A stretch of 64,000 nt of DNA. Origin: Cruorifilaria tuberocauda. Its lineage: Eukaryota; Nematoda; Chromadorea; Rhabditida; Onchocercidae. The translations under genes were made by a program, and so were the position numbers. The DNA is taken from the NCBI GenBank assembly GCA_013365365.1, contig JABVXU010000003.1:124001-188000 (forward strand). The letters run 5' to 3'. This document shows positions 13,701-29,294 of this stretch, piece after piece; position 1 is the stretch's first letter; every line of letters begins with the position of its first letter. The notes beneath the pieces were generated by a model. It searched no databases. It was not told where the DNA came from and saw nothing but the letters and a program-made list of their open reading frames with translations.

Positions 13701-16700
13701 TTTGAGATTCAAACAATTAGACATCGAAGCTCTATTTAAAATATTAAGCAGCTCTGGTCGAGTTGGCATGTACTGTATAACAGAGCTTTTGCTGTCTTTT
13801 TTTTTATCTTCATATTATTCTTACCATAATAATGAGAAAAGAATTTCTCAAGATACAAGATTTTATGGATAAGAAAGTTTTAACACTGCATTTTAATGTA
13901 ACTTGTGTTGCAGTGTGGACAGAATGCCTTTGTTATTGGGCCAGCATATTGTGTAATGCCCAGATGGATGTTTCCAGATATTTTCAAATATTTCTTAATT
14001 GTAGACGACGAGTCCTCAGAAAATGGATCGTCGAGGTGATCATTTCTGAAGTTCTTGCCAGGAGTCACTTTACTAATAGTTTGGTCGAATGCGAGAACAC
14101 ATTAGGAAAGATACAAATGATACGTGATGTATTTATGATACAAAGCAAGAATATTTTTTATGTCATAAATGACTAGCCCTCATTAGTGTATTTATTGTTT
14201 TAGTTCCTTACGAAGCAATTAATGTAGAACGGTAAATTTCTTCATAAAATGTATTTCTATCTTTTTAGGGCGCGTTCAGTGTTTTCGGCAATCACTACGC
14301 AGTACGGTGCTCAGAATTGTTATTTGCTCAAAGTAAATTCAAAATATGATGATGAGTTAACGGATCCATGGCGTGCACATTTGGAATCGAAATATCGCGG
14401 ACTGAAAAAAGGATTACGACTTGCAAAGCACAAAGTTCTCTCAAAAACGATGGGATTAAATGATGGCATGGTCTTGTTTTTTTTCTTCGTATACAAATTG
14501 TATGTACTTTCACTAATCGATGATTCCGCAGTTTTGGCAGTTTCTACTGAAAAAAGGAACCTAGGTTGCTTACTACTTCAATAGCAATTTTGAAACTGCG
14601 TACTCGTTCTATCAAACTATAATCGATCACTGAAAATCTACTTACTATAATATATTAATTTACTTACGGGTGTCTTAGCTTTATATAATTTTTTTATAAC
14701 AGATATATTTTTCAAGTAGTTGAGTTACTTATATAAGTTTACATGAACATATATTTGTAAAGGTGCCTAAGTTCACCCATAATTCATAATATCGAAAATC
14801 TCTGCTATATATAATTCTGCATATCTTTGAAAATTTAATTTCAGATCTCATCAACCACTGAATCACCTCCAAAAGAACAGAATAATGGTAGTTTTGCTAG
14901 TGTCGGCTCTCTTTCTGCTGTGCTTCATGGACAGTATCTTAGCTATGATGATCGTGAAAATGTTACAAAAATGGTGGAATGTATGGTCCATACTGCTCTA
15001 TTACCTTGGGTAGAGCGACAAATGCGCATGCTCAATGAACAAGTCATCGCGCGTCGTGGAATAAGCAAATCATTGACTACCGGAGTGCGAAAATGGTTTG
15101 GAGCAGCAGCTACTCAACAAACTACATCAATAACGTAGAATATCTTTTGCAACATGATTACAGTTTTTCATTATACAATTGTGGTTCTGATCTTAAAAAT
15201 TTTTCCTGTTTATTGAGTGCCGAATTTTCTTCATACTTAGTATTTTCTGTGTTAAAATACATTCTTAAATTCTTTCGCTTAAGCAGGGAACAATGCAAAA
15301 GTCTGATTTTAAATGGAGAATACAGATAATCTTAGCTTCAATTTTAGTTATGCACAAGATAGTGGCGAAATGCAAATTAGATTATTAGCCGATATTTGTT
15401 TCATTTTTGGACTTTATTCTTATGCATATCAACTTTACCAAACGGTTCGAAAAGAATTTGCTGTGGACCAGGCTTGGTTATACAATGCTGGAGCACTGGT
15501 GAGTATCAATTGTTCTTTAAAAAAATTCTGAGTCAAATTGTAAATTGATTTAAAATGTTTCAGCAATATAGAATTAATTTACAGAAAGGAATCTAATTAT
15601 CTTTTCTGTTTCAGGAAATGACAGCATTAAGTTTATTTTTAAGTACATCTCAGATTACCGCAAAGCAATATCCACAACATTACATGGACGACGCAATCAA
15701 CTTTTACACAACAGTCAGCCTGTAATTATTAAATATTATTTCTAAAGATTGAGTATTTAGAGAACTAATTTGTGAAGACTTACATTTAATTTATACATTT
15801 AATACTTGAAATGTATTGGCGAAAAAGTAAATGAAGGAATAGAAAAACAAAGAAAATGTGAAAAAAGAGAGAACGGATTATAGATTAATATGATAGGATG
15901 AATATATGGCGTAACAAAATTTTCAAAGATTATTAATTGGATTTTATTATTATTTCCTTGCAGAAAACCAATTTTGATAATGCGAGCTGCTATTTTAAGT
16001 GCACTTATACTTTCCACGTTGGAATTATATATCGAAGCATGTACACAACTTTTGAAACTAACGAATTCTGTTAGTTTAACTTTCATTCTTTTTCCAAATT
16101 AGGATTTGAATAAGAGGAATCAAGTTTGTCTCATACATTTAGCATAAACATCGGAAATAATTCAAATAATTGATTGTAAAAAAAAATGATTGTTTGTTTG
16201 ACAGGATGATGACTTATTCAGTGGAGTTTTGTTGGAAAGAGTAAGTGTTTACTTCGGAAATGCCAAGATGCATCGAAAAATGGCATTCCACTATGTGTTA
16301 GCAGGACATCGGATGTCGAAAGCCGGTCAGAAACAATTATCCATGGAATGCTACAAGCGTGCTCTTCCTGAATATCTTTCCAAACGTTGGATTTTTGCAG
16401 AAGTAAACATTTACCTCAACTCTAGTTTGAAAGAACTTGGGTTACCTCACAAACTGTAAAACATGTCAAATAATCACTGTCATATTGTTGAATAATTCAA
16501 GTTTTTGTCAGCTTTTTATGAAGACTGATTGAGAAAAAATCATTTCTAGAAAAGCTAAGAATTGCCTAAATTTGTAAGAAGACACTATCTCCTTTTATAC
16601 TTTTGTAAAATATTACGATATTTTATGAAAGGGTGATTGCTGCAAACGGAATGCGTATAGGAGGTAAAGGTTGATAGATATGGAAGAACACTGTATGCTA

Positions 16701-19700
16701 TATTATGGATTTAAATTGTACGTTAGGCATAATAAAGATGAATTTGATTGATCGATGTTATATTTTAGGATCATATCCTTTATACTTTGGCTAATGAAAG
16801 CGAGCACAAAGAAGAAGCTCTATCGTGGTGCTTACCTTTAATAAGGTCACAATCGGTACAAGACGCCAATCAGCAGCAGCTTTTTCTCAAGCATTACATG
16901 CAACTTTTAAAGCATTGTAATGGTACTCGAACTCATGCGCTTACGACCATACCTCTAGTAGACATTCAAAACATCGTTGTTATTTATGGAGAACGTCCGA
17001 TCGAATTAACACGTGAATTGGTCACAAGTGCGGAAACTTTGGTTTGTTCAGTAATTTTTTTCTCATTATAAATTATTTATATTTGTTACAGTTTCCTGAC
17101 TTGGAACCATTAAACATGGTAGTTTCTCCAGGATGAATGGATGAATTTGGCAAAGGCTGCGTATTGTGCAGTAACAGGTTCTGTTGTCGGTTTTCGGGAA
17201 ACAGGGACTGTCCGTACAACTTGCACAGATAATTCGAAGGTTAAAATATTTTTAGCATAATAATGTTGGCAGTAAAACTCATTTTCTTTCTGTATTAAAT
17301 GTTTCTGATAATATTTTTAGTGGTTTTATTTAGGATTTTCCGACAAATAATAGTTGAATTTCCAATTTAGATACCTTTTGCTCCACCATTAGAAAGAATA
17401 CGAATAATACTGTCATTAAAAAATTCTATGGATATTTCCTTGATCTTGCAAAATATTCATTTGGAAGTATCAGCTGATCCGACGACATACTTACAAACCT
17501 TTATCAACGAAGTTAGTTTCAAATCATTTTTTCTCGTTGTTCTTCATTTCTTCTTTCATTTTGAATTTCGTGACTATGAAGCTATATCCATAAAATAATA
17601 CTGTCATTAAAAATAGATCGGACGTATCATAATTTTAATTTCTTTATCGTTAATACCAGTACTTTCTATGCTGTTCGAAAGGAGACCATGCTTGATCTTA
17701 ACTAAGTAATTAACTCTTTCAGATCATTTTAGAACCGAAATGTGATTGGATTCCTTTTGAACTCTCTTTTATTCCAAAGGAAATTATTGATAAAGTGCGA
17801 GTACATAGTTTATCGTTTAATCTTGTAGTTGACGAAATCAGTGTTACATACTCAATCCCACTTAACATTCGTGGACCACGATTGAATAACACGAAAAAGG
17901 AGGTTAAATTTGCAAAATAATATTTCGAAATAATGATATGGAAACTATTTGATAAGCAGTAATAGGATTAAAGTTCAGTAATTTATGAGAACATAAGGAA
18001 ATTCACTAACATAAATACAATTATGTTAAAAGAAAATAACTTTAAAATATCTACTGTAAAAATTATTGGAAGACAATGTTTTTCAGAAAACATCAGTCTT
18101 ATATGGCGAAGATTACCGTTTAACTGCAAAAGTTACCAAAGAGCAGTGGCCGTTGGTTGAAATTGATTTACCACCAAAACGACGATTAATAGCATTCTGT
18201 GGCCAAATTTGTCGATTTAAGTGTGACGTGAACAATGTAGGTGTAATACCTCTCGAAGCTTTTTGCATAGTTACTGATCATCCGGAGTTGATTTCAATTT
18301 ATGAGGAAGAATATCCAGGAAGTACTGGATTTCGGTCTGTGAAATGCACTTCAACACCTATAGATGCTGCAGTTGGTGTTTTCAATTTGGAACATGGCGT
18401 TATTGGTGTAGGTCAAAAGAAAAGGTTGGAATTTCTTGCTTATTTTTTGATTCTTTCATTTTTATTTTTAATTTTTTTTTGATTTTTTTAACATTTTTTT
18501 TACATTTACATTTTTTAATTCTTTGATTTGATTCTTTTTAAAAATCAAGGAAAAAATCGTCTTGTAATATATGCAGCTTTTGATTTTGCTCTTCCAAAAC
18601 TTTAAAATTCTTACTGCATTAGTTTGAATTTAATTATTAATTAAAATTGTTATGATTTATTTAAACTGTGTAAAATAAGCTGTTATTTTCACCGTTCTTG
18701 TTCATTTTAGGTTGCAGTTAGCTGTTCGTGCTCCTACTACTGAATTTCTTGGATTTAATGTAATGCTGGTTTGCTATTATCGTGGTAATAATTGTATGGT
18801 AAGAGAGGAAAGGCATGTAATCGTGATTGACACTCGTGTAATTTTGGAAACTTCGTTAAGGTAATTTTTTTATGTTGGTACTATTTTTGTAAAAAAAAAA
18901 AATCAAAATTTACATCTATCGCTATTTTCAGACTTGTTGATTATGCCAGTGGTGCGTGTGTATTGCAGCTCCGTAACCTCATACCAAATCGTAATTCTTT
19001 ACTCGTCAAAATTGAATTAATGAGGATTCGACCAGTAATTGCTCATGCCAGGATGAATTTCACTTCGGAAACATGTCAAGAAACTTTACCACAGATTTTT
19101 CTTCATCCTCTACAAAACCGTCGAGGTAATTGTTTCAAGCAAGAGCAATGCTGTGCAGGATAGGGATTGGATAAGTGAAGAAGAAACGAGCTTCAGATAT
19201 TTTACTCAGTACTCAAACTTAGAATATCGTAGAAATGTAATCTTGACTCTACATTTAGTGGAACTGGAAAGTGAACAAACAGATAGCATATCATTTTTGG
19301 TTAATGGACGTGCGGGAGCAATATCCTTGTGGTTTTGCGATGAAATCGATATTCCGGAATGGTCTAGTCCTCCTGACTGTTCAGCTGAAATATCCGATGC
19401 TGTATTCTTCTCAAAACAAAATACAGAAGATGAAAATATAACAGTTCCGAAATTTGATTTATTCTTTGCAGTTCTCTGGAAAGCTAATGTTGTTAATAGC
19501 GATGGCACTGCTTCTACAGGTAAATCTTGTGATTTTATTGTTTATTATTAATGTGGTTTATTATTTATTAATACCAATTAATTATTATCGTTATTCTCAC
19601 CAGTTCTTCTTTATTCTTAATTGCTATTAATCATTATCATTTTTTATCACTAATATTTATCGATCATTATTGTTATTTTTTATCATTATTATTACTTCTA

Positions 19701-21231
19701 GCTATTATCAATTATTTTTATGGACGTTTGTTGTGTAGGAGGGCTTTAGGTTTTGGCACATCGAAATGTATTCAAGGCTTATTTGTATTAGGAGGTTTAT
19801 TTTGGGTCTGATATTGGAAGAATAACAGGGTTGTAAATTTGGATTATTGACGCGGTAACAGCTGGGGGAAGTAAAGACGAATCATTTTGAAACGATAAGA
19901 CGTTGGGTTGAATTGATAATTGCTACGATTCTTCTGCGTATATATCTTTCGCTATTAGAACAAAAACCGTGTAAGCATACCAAAAAAAAAATCTACGCTA
20001 ATGATAAATCATGAAGGTCATGCTAATCTACAAAAGACAGTACCATGATTAGACAATATATCGTGTCATAAAGAGAAAGAAAGAAGCGATGGAAAAAGGA
20101 GGATTGTTTGATTACTTTATTCTTATACACTAAAAAAGACAGAGAACACATAATGACTGAAATATTAATAAGGAATAATTGTGATATTCTAGCAACACAA
20201 ATTAAAGAATATCATACGACAAAAATTGAATTTGATTAAATTGAATTTAACATTGGCTAAAGTATGGAATAATTTAGCCTAAATGTCAGTTATAATCTCC
20301 ATTTATGTGAATATATTACAAATTTTCGACCTTCCCAACAATCATTCATTAATCATTCTTGATTATCGTTTGATATTTATTTTGATATATTTTGAAAAAT
20401 TCTTTATTTTCGGATGATGGTATGGCCTTCTAAAATCTCAAGGTTAACTTTATTAATAGGATCATTGAGTTTCTGCTTGTGATCCTGTGTTCTTTTTAGT
20501 GTTCGGTGAGAATTTTATACCAAATCCATTTCCGCTTGGTTGTTCAGTACCGTTATGTATTCGTCACATTCTTCGTCCATTTTCAATTCAACAATCGAGT
20601 CGAAGACTCCTCGAAATGAATTGTGCCTCTTCAATCCTATCAAGAATAACTGATAAAAATATATTTGCTTTTGTTTGCAAAATATCGACATCTTCATGTA
20701 TCACCTATCACAATTTTAATGATGAAAGGTAATTTTGCAAATGCAAATTTAAGCATTATTTGTTGAGTGAACACCTGTATTTCAAATATGATCGTCATTT
20801 TGAATTACTTAATGTTCAGGTCGTGTCATATACCAGTGCAGATAACAATAACGAACGATGATGTTCAACACCGTCGAAATTGCACAGTCACTATTCATTT
20901 TATAGATTCCAGCTTTGTTCGAAAGCAAATAGTAGATTCGGAAAATGCCAACGTTTCAGGATTTTTACCGCAAAACATAACTTCACCGTCAAGTTCATAT
21001 ATACATTCCTCGTTAGCTTTGCAACCAATGATTGTAGCTGATCGTTCACGTATACATACGACAGTAGCTTTTGGTCGTACGCAGATTTTTGATATCCGAC
21101 TCACTGTTTATTGTCCGTCAATCTATGATATCGGTCGTTTTCAAATCGTTGGTTTATTCGATGATGACCGAACTGAAGTGCCTATATATGTACCTCCGAC
21201 ATATGTTACTGTGATTGATCAACGGGTTTGA
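10760..21231 (+). CDS. TRAPPC8: Trafficking protein particle complex subunit 8 (TRAPPC8/Trs85)
   Basis: Twenty exons: 10760-10903, 11697-11866, 12025-12166, 13914-14035, 14269-14470, 14845-15134, 15348-15498, 15615-15721, 15964-16069, 16205-16402, 16769-17041, 17132-17239, 17371-17511, 17723-17902, 18087-18424, 18711-18860, 18932-19125, about 19181-19519, 20500-20728, 20820-21231. About 1330 aa; human TRAPPC8 is about 1435. TRAPPC8 is specific to TRAPPIII, the Rab1 exchange complex acting in ER-Golgi traffic and autophagy. Family anchors in order include LSFTDLLLPF, YGAQNCYLLKVNSK, RRGISKSLTTGVRKWF, MAFHYVLAGHRMSKAGQK, RGPRLNNTKKE and FDLFFAVLWKANVV; the C-terminus ends PIYVPPTYVTVIDQRV. Phases agree throughout except at exons 17/18, where a frame break needs a weak 55-nt intron or an indel. 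Intron 1 appears to use a GC donor (AAG|GCTTCT). Start 10760 aligns with the family N-terminus. Confidence 0.93.
11488..11548. repeat. Imperfect 25-bp inverted repeat (hairpin) in TRAPPC8 intron 1
   Basis: The arms at 11488-11512 and 11524-11548 pair over 25 positions with three mismatches, around an 11-base loop. It sits within the intron that seems to start with GC. It could be a decayed palindromic element or a structured intronic RNA. Confidence 0.7.
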
Positions 21232-22241
21232 AAACTTTTTTAAAAGGAGACTGTATTTCTATATTTTAATTTGTTAATATTTGGAATATTTCATCAGTTT
21301 TATTGCAAAACGACAACTGTTACAGTATCGGTTTCGATTACTTTAGCATTCTCGTTGCTTTTTATCATTTCTCCTGTAACAAGGGTAAATCATCGGATGC
21401 AGAAACAGTGTATGTATCTCAAAAATATACTAACTTTAAATGATTTAGCGCATTTTAACGTATTCTTCATGTAGAAAGAGAAAGCAATTCATTCATTACA
21501 TAATGGACTGTGCCATAGGCTTGTATATATTTCAGACTTTCCAGAAATTTTTATTAATTCTAGAAAAATAAATTTGAAACATTATGCTCTCATACTTTCC
21601 TGTAAATGTTTGCTCCTGAAATGAGAATAAAAATTATTTCGTTTGCATTTTGTTTTTCATTTGTTTGTTCTGTCCATCATGATATTTGTTTTTGTAATTT
21701 ATATTCAGTCATCAGCATAGTAATTATATAATTATACATGTTTATGATTGAGCGATCGGTTTAACAAAAATAAGTAGTTTGTGAATGACAAGAATATGAG
21801 CCGTTTGTTTTTTTAACAAAATGTTTTTTTGCAAGGTGTTTTTGCAATTTTCTCGTCACATTCATAAAGTTACATTCTTTTCTGCTTTAGAATTTTATTT
21901 TTGAAAAAAATTGGTCAAATTGGATAAATAGTTTCTATTTGAAATTGACCAAAAATTTTTTGTTTTGTTTCTGTTTGTTTCATTCATTATCATATTTTGA
22001 TTAAATGACCAGAAATTTGTTAAGTTTTTCTAATTACTACAATCCGCCTTTCTCCGGTGCGCTATTTTTTTATTTCTATAAATTTGATGGATTTATGAGG
22101 ATTATATGTGAAAATACTCTCCATCAAAATACGAGTTTCCCGCACATTTATACACTAGTGTCTAACTGATATAATTGTACATGATAAACTTGGTTGGAGA
22201 AATTCGCAGAAACAAGTACTAGTTTCATTTAAGCGATCGCC
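21232..22241. other. TRAPPC8 3' region and vha-10 upstream region
   Basis: AATAAA hexamers at 21567-21572 and 21626-21631 are candidate poly(A) signals for TRAPPC8. The remaining several hundred bases are T-rich and probably hold the vha-10 promoter. No coding exon is seen. Confidence 0.5.
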
Positions 22242-22979
22242 ATGGCATCTCAAACACAAGGTATACAACAGCTTTTAGCAGCAGAAAAGCGGGCTGCAGA
22301 AAAGATCAACGAAGCGAGGAAACGCAAAGCTCAACGTCTGAAGCAAGCAAAACAAGAAGCACAAGCCGAGATTGAGAAGTATAGAATGGTAAGAACTATT
22401 TTCACAGTATTTTTTAAATTATATCCATTCATCAATTTTTTTAATATTTTGAACAAAATCTCTCATTTTTTTTCAATTGATTAAATATTGTAGGAATATT
22501 AATCTTGAGTTCGGTAATTTCTTAACGATTTTATAAATCCACATTATCTGCATTTTAGGAACGAGAACGTCAGTTCAAGGAATATGAGTATAAATATCTC
22601 GGTAAGAAAGAAGATATCGAAATGAAGATCAGGCAGGATACTGAAGATAACATAAAGAAAATGGAAGATTCTGTCGCAAAGAATAAGCAGCAGGTTTGTT
22701 ATCAGTCCGGAAGAATATTTGCCATAGTAAACGATTTGGTAATTTTAAGATTGCAATAAGTAGAAATTCAAAGCATGATTTATTGTGCATATTTGAATGA
22801 AGCGGATTATTTGAAGTTTAGTGAGAGAAAAGATATAAAGATAACAAGTTTTATCATTAATTATCAAGATTTGTATATTCTAGGTGATTATGCGTTTACT
22901 ACAGTTAGTGTGCGATATTCAACCGGAACTTCATACGAATCTTCAAATCCAGAAGAAACTTCATGGAACACATCTTTAG
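22242..22979 (+). CDS. vha-10: V-type proton ATPase subunit G
   Basis: Three exons (22242-22388, 22559-22693, 22884-22979) give 125 aa, the usual size for this subunit. Subunit G with E forms the peripheral stalk that holds the V1 head against the membrane Vo sector during proton pumping. The N-terminus [20 protein letters not shown] and the following Lys/Arg/Glu-rich helix closely match the nematode VHA-10 sequence as I remember it. The helix continues through exon 2 (YLGKKEDIE), and exon 3 ends in the conserved tail with [13 protein letters not shown]. All introns are GT-AG and in phase. It lies on the same strand as TRAPPC8 and ubl-5, but gaps of about 1 kb and 0.8 kb make a tight operon unlikely. 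Confidence 0.96.
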
Positions 22980-23783
22980 ATTTTATATTGAGGCTAGTCC
23001 ATCCAATGGTTTTTATTTTTTTTCACTGATATTTTTATCCACTTGTTGGGATAGAAAAGCAACTTTATAAAACTATTTATTAAATAGTTGCATCATTTAT
23101 TTTTCCTATGTTCTTTTCTTATGTTTCACGTGCTATTATGAGCATCACATTGAATTTATTTCAAGGAGATATTTCATAGATTAACTTGAATGGCAAGAAC
23201 TTCACCGTTTTCGAAACACTTCAGAAATAATAGTATGTCTCATGAAAGATGGGATATGAAAATTTACCAAGCAGTGTTGTCGTGGGAAGAGACTGGTACT
23301 AGCTCATTTCTAGCTCAAAGAGCATTTCGAGGAAAAACTATTCTACTATGAAACTTTTTGCGGAAAGAATATTTCATGTAATATAAAGATATTACACTTT
23401 CTATTACGATGATGAAATATTGTGTTATACTGTAAAGTTGGTAGAGCACAGTTGTCTTGTAGTAGCCAAATTTCTAAGTTTCTTATTTATCTTTTTTCGT
23501 GATTTTGACGCTGCGATTATGATCGTTTTTTCTTTCAATAAATCTTTAAAGTGGTTTTTTTATATACAAAAAGTTAGTTCACATCTATATATGTATAATT
23601 TTTAAAATGAATATGAGATCATAAAATTCTAATTGCTATTTAACTCTCTAAATTCTTACAGTGTGGTCTACTACTGAATTAGTTGAGGACTACAAATAAC
23701 TTATACGGCCCGAAAAAGCATTAAAGAATGAGGATTTTCGATTAGATGTATTTAATATTCAGGAGTTAAGTTTTTTTTATTAG
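22980..23783. other. Intergenic, vha-10 to ubl-5
   Basis: AT-rich sequence with no open frame resembling a gene. A short open frame at 23420-23605 has no recognisable features. It probably contains the vha-10 3' UTR and the ubl-5 promoter. Confidence 0.5.
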
Positions 23784-23793
23784 TAACTTCCAG
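23784..23793 (+). promoter_or_regulatory. Probable trans-splice acceptor of ubl-5
   Basis: TAACTTCCAG ends at 23793, only nine bases before the ubl-5 ATG. Such close spacing is typical of spliced-leader acceptor sites in nematodes. Confidence 0.55.
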
Positions 23794-23802
23794 ATATTTG
23801 AA

Positions 23803-24124
23803 ATGATTGAGATTACGGTGAATGATCGGTTAGGAAAGAAAGTTCGGATCAAATGCAATCCGAATGATACAATTGGTGACTTAAAGAAACTTATTGCTGC
23901 ACAAACCGGTACGCGGTAAGTGAGAATTTTGTAATCAAATTGATTGGTCAATTCCATGAGAAAGAGATAAACCAACTCAAGGCCTCTTCCGTAATACTAC
24001 TTTTCTATTTTACAGGTATGAAAAAATAGTATTAAAGAAGTGGTATACAATTTATAAAGATCACATAACACTGCAGGATTATGAGATACATGACGGTTTC
24101 AATTTTGAATTATACTATCAATGA
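23803..24124 (+). CDS. ubl-5: Ubiquitin-like protein 5 (UBL5/Hub1)
   Basis: Two exons (23803-23915, 24016-24124) encode 73 aa, the exact family length. The protein starts [20 protein letters not shown] and ends with the [11 protein letters not shown] tail. UBL5/Hub1 lacks the di-glycine needed for covalent conjugation and ends in a di-tyrosine motif, seen here as YYQ. It binds HIND motifs of spliceosomal partners and supports splicing. In C. elegans it also takes part in the mitochondrial unfolded-protein response (family knowledge). The intron splits the codon for arginine 38, GT-AG, with a strong TTTTACAG acceptor. Confidence 0.97.
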
Positions 24125-25700
24125 TACCGACATTTCAAATGTTATGCCATTGTTTTTACTTTGTTTGCAAAACTGTTCAGTTGGATAAATTATTTCATGG
24201 GCAGCCGATATATGTATCGTGTGCTAATTTTTGGCTTAAGTTTTTGACTTCATCGTATATTATTTTGTTCCTCATTGCAGAAGTGGAAGCGAATTTAATG
24301 CTTTCTAATACCATCTTCTGCACTATTTTCATAAATTAGTGTGAAAGGATAAAGGCTTCATTTAGCGACCAAATTTTCATTTTTTTTTTCTTGATCTGCT
24401 ATTTTCTGAAGTATTGCATCAGTTTAATATAACTATTTTATCCATAAATCAAATACATAAACAATTGGGATTCAGAGAAATGAATTATTTCAACATAATT
24501 AGTAGGATTTGTGAGTTTGTGCAGCAAGCCCTGCCTTTACTTTTCGTAGCAATTTTTATGATTGATAATTTTTATCTAATAGGATATCTCAGCTCTTTTG
24601 GATGTTATACACAAAAATGCTGAAGCGTCTTGTCCAATTAATTTCATCTGAAAGATTTTAGCATATTTGTTTGTGTGGAAATATTGTATTGTTTTTTTGT
24701 TCAAATTTTGTTCAAATGTTCAGATAAAAACCGCGAAATAATAACTAGCTATGTCAGGGTTTTATATATAAATGTGTTGCATTTGTTAACTAGCATGAAC
24801 AATTGAATTTATGAACTCCCTCATTGTTCTTTGTTTTCTTATTTAATTATGTATGCTACTTTTATTAAATTTTTCCTCATTTTTTATCAAAATGTTTGAA
24901 AAGCGAATTGTGGGTATGGTTTCTCGGTAGAAAAACCAAAAATTTGTATGTACTGATATTACCTCTAGTATCTTTCTATCAAGCAATATCAATATGGTAA
25001 TATTTTTCAATAAGAACATTGTTTCAATTTCTTTTCATAAGAATCAGTAATGAGTAAGTATGTTGTTTTAAAAATAATGACTTCAAAGTTCTTTTTTGGT
25101 AATCTAATTGAATCTCTAAATTTCATCATCATAAACTTCATCGCATATAATTTTTGAATTGAAGAAGTATCAATGCATACTGGTTTTTTCATCACTGAGA
25201 TTATTAATAGTTTTTTATGAAATCAGTATACTGAATAATTCTTTCACTTGAGAAGATATTTCACAGTCCAAGCGTAATTCGCAATGGGAGAACCTAGAAA
25301 TTAAGTTTTGAAAGAAATTTTTCGATGATTAATAGCGATCTGATAATGCAGCCCCCGATAAGCAGAAGAATTAGGATTGTGAGAAAGCTTGGATTTTCAA
25401 ATTTTTATTCTTCCAATTCATTTTATGAAATCATTTTCATGCAGATATACATTTGCAGCGTGGAGCAGTTTTTTCAGTTCATAAATTGAAGTAAAATTTC
25501 AACAGAATATTGATTTGTCTTCAAAAATCTTCATTTCGCTTTTTTTGTGGAACAAATGGAAATATCATGCGTATATTTCTAGTAAAAGTACTTTAAAATA
25601 AGGCATGTGGTAAAGTTATCAGTAGAACATTTATCAAGCGTTTAAATACCTCCAAAATTGCGGCAATTTTTTTCAATGTAATCCATATTATTTGATTTCT
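24125..25700. other. Convergent intergenic region, ubl-5 / alpha-tubulin
   Basis: The 3' ends of ubl-5 (plus) and the alpha-tubulin gene (minus) face each other across this AT-rich stretch. Only short, featureless open frames are present, and no repeat structure is seen. Confidence 0.5.
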
Positions 25701-25706
25701 TTTATT
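25701..25706 (-). terminator. Poly(A) signal AATAAA of the alpha-tubulin gene
   Basis: The plus strand reads TTTATT, so the minus strand carries AATAAA about 60 bases after the tubulin stop codon. That is a normal nematode 3' UTR length. Confidence 0.6.
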
Positions 25707-25766
25707 TTCTTTTGAAATTTGATTACACAATGGAAATTTTCACTTTTCGTTCTTAGAAACGAAGAA

Positions 25767-29276
<3,510 letters not shown>

Positions 29277-29294
29277 TTTTCCGCTCCGTGGCAT

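Noticed and set aside
13832..14176. 114-codon plus-strand open frame
   Set aside because: It overlaps TRAPPC8 exon 4 (13914-14035) in a different frame. The exon frame carries the conserved PRWMFPDIFKYF segment.
17090..17131. Use of the acceptor TTACAG near 17090 for TRAPPC8 exon 12
   Set aside because: The extended exon runs into TGA, so the acceptor at 17131 is needed.
19126..19158. 33-nt intron between TRAPPC8 exons 17 and 18
   Set aside because: Both sites look good, but the join creates an immediate stop, so it cannot be used with the conserved frame of exon 17.
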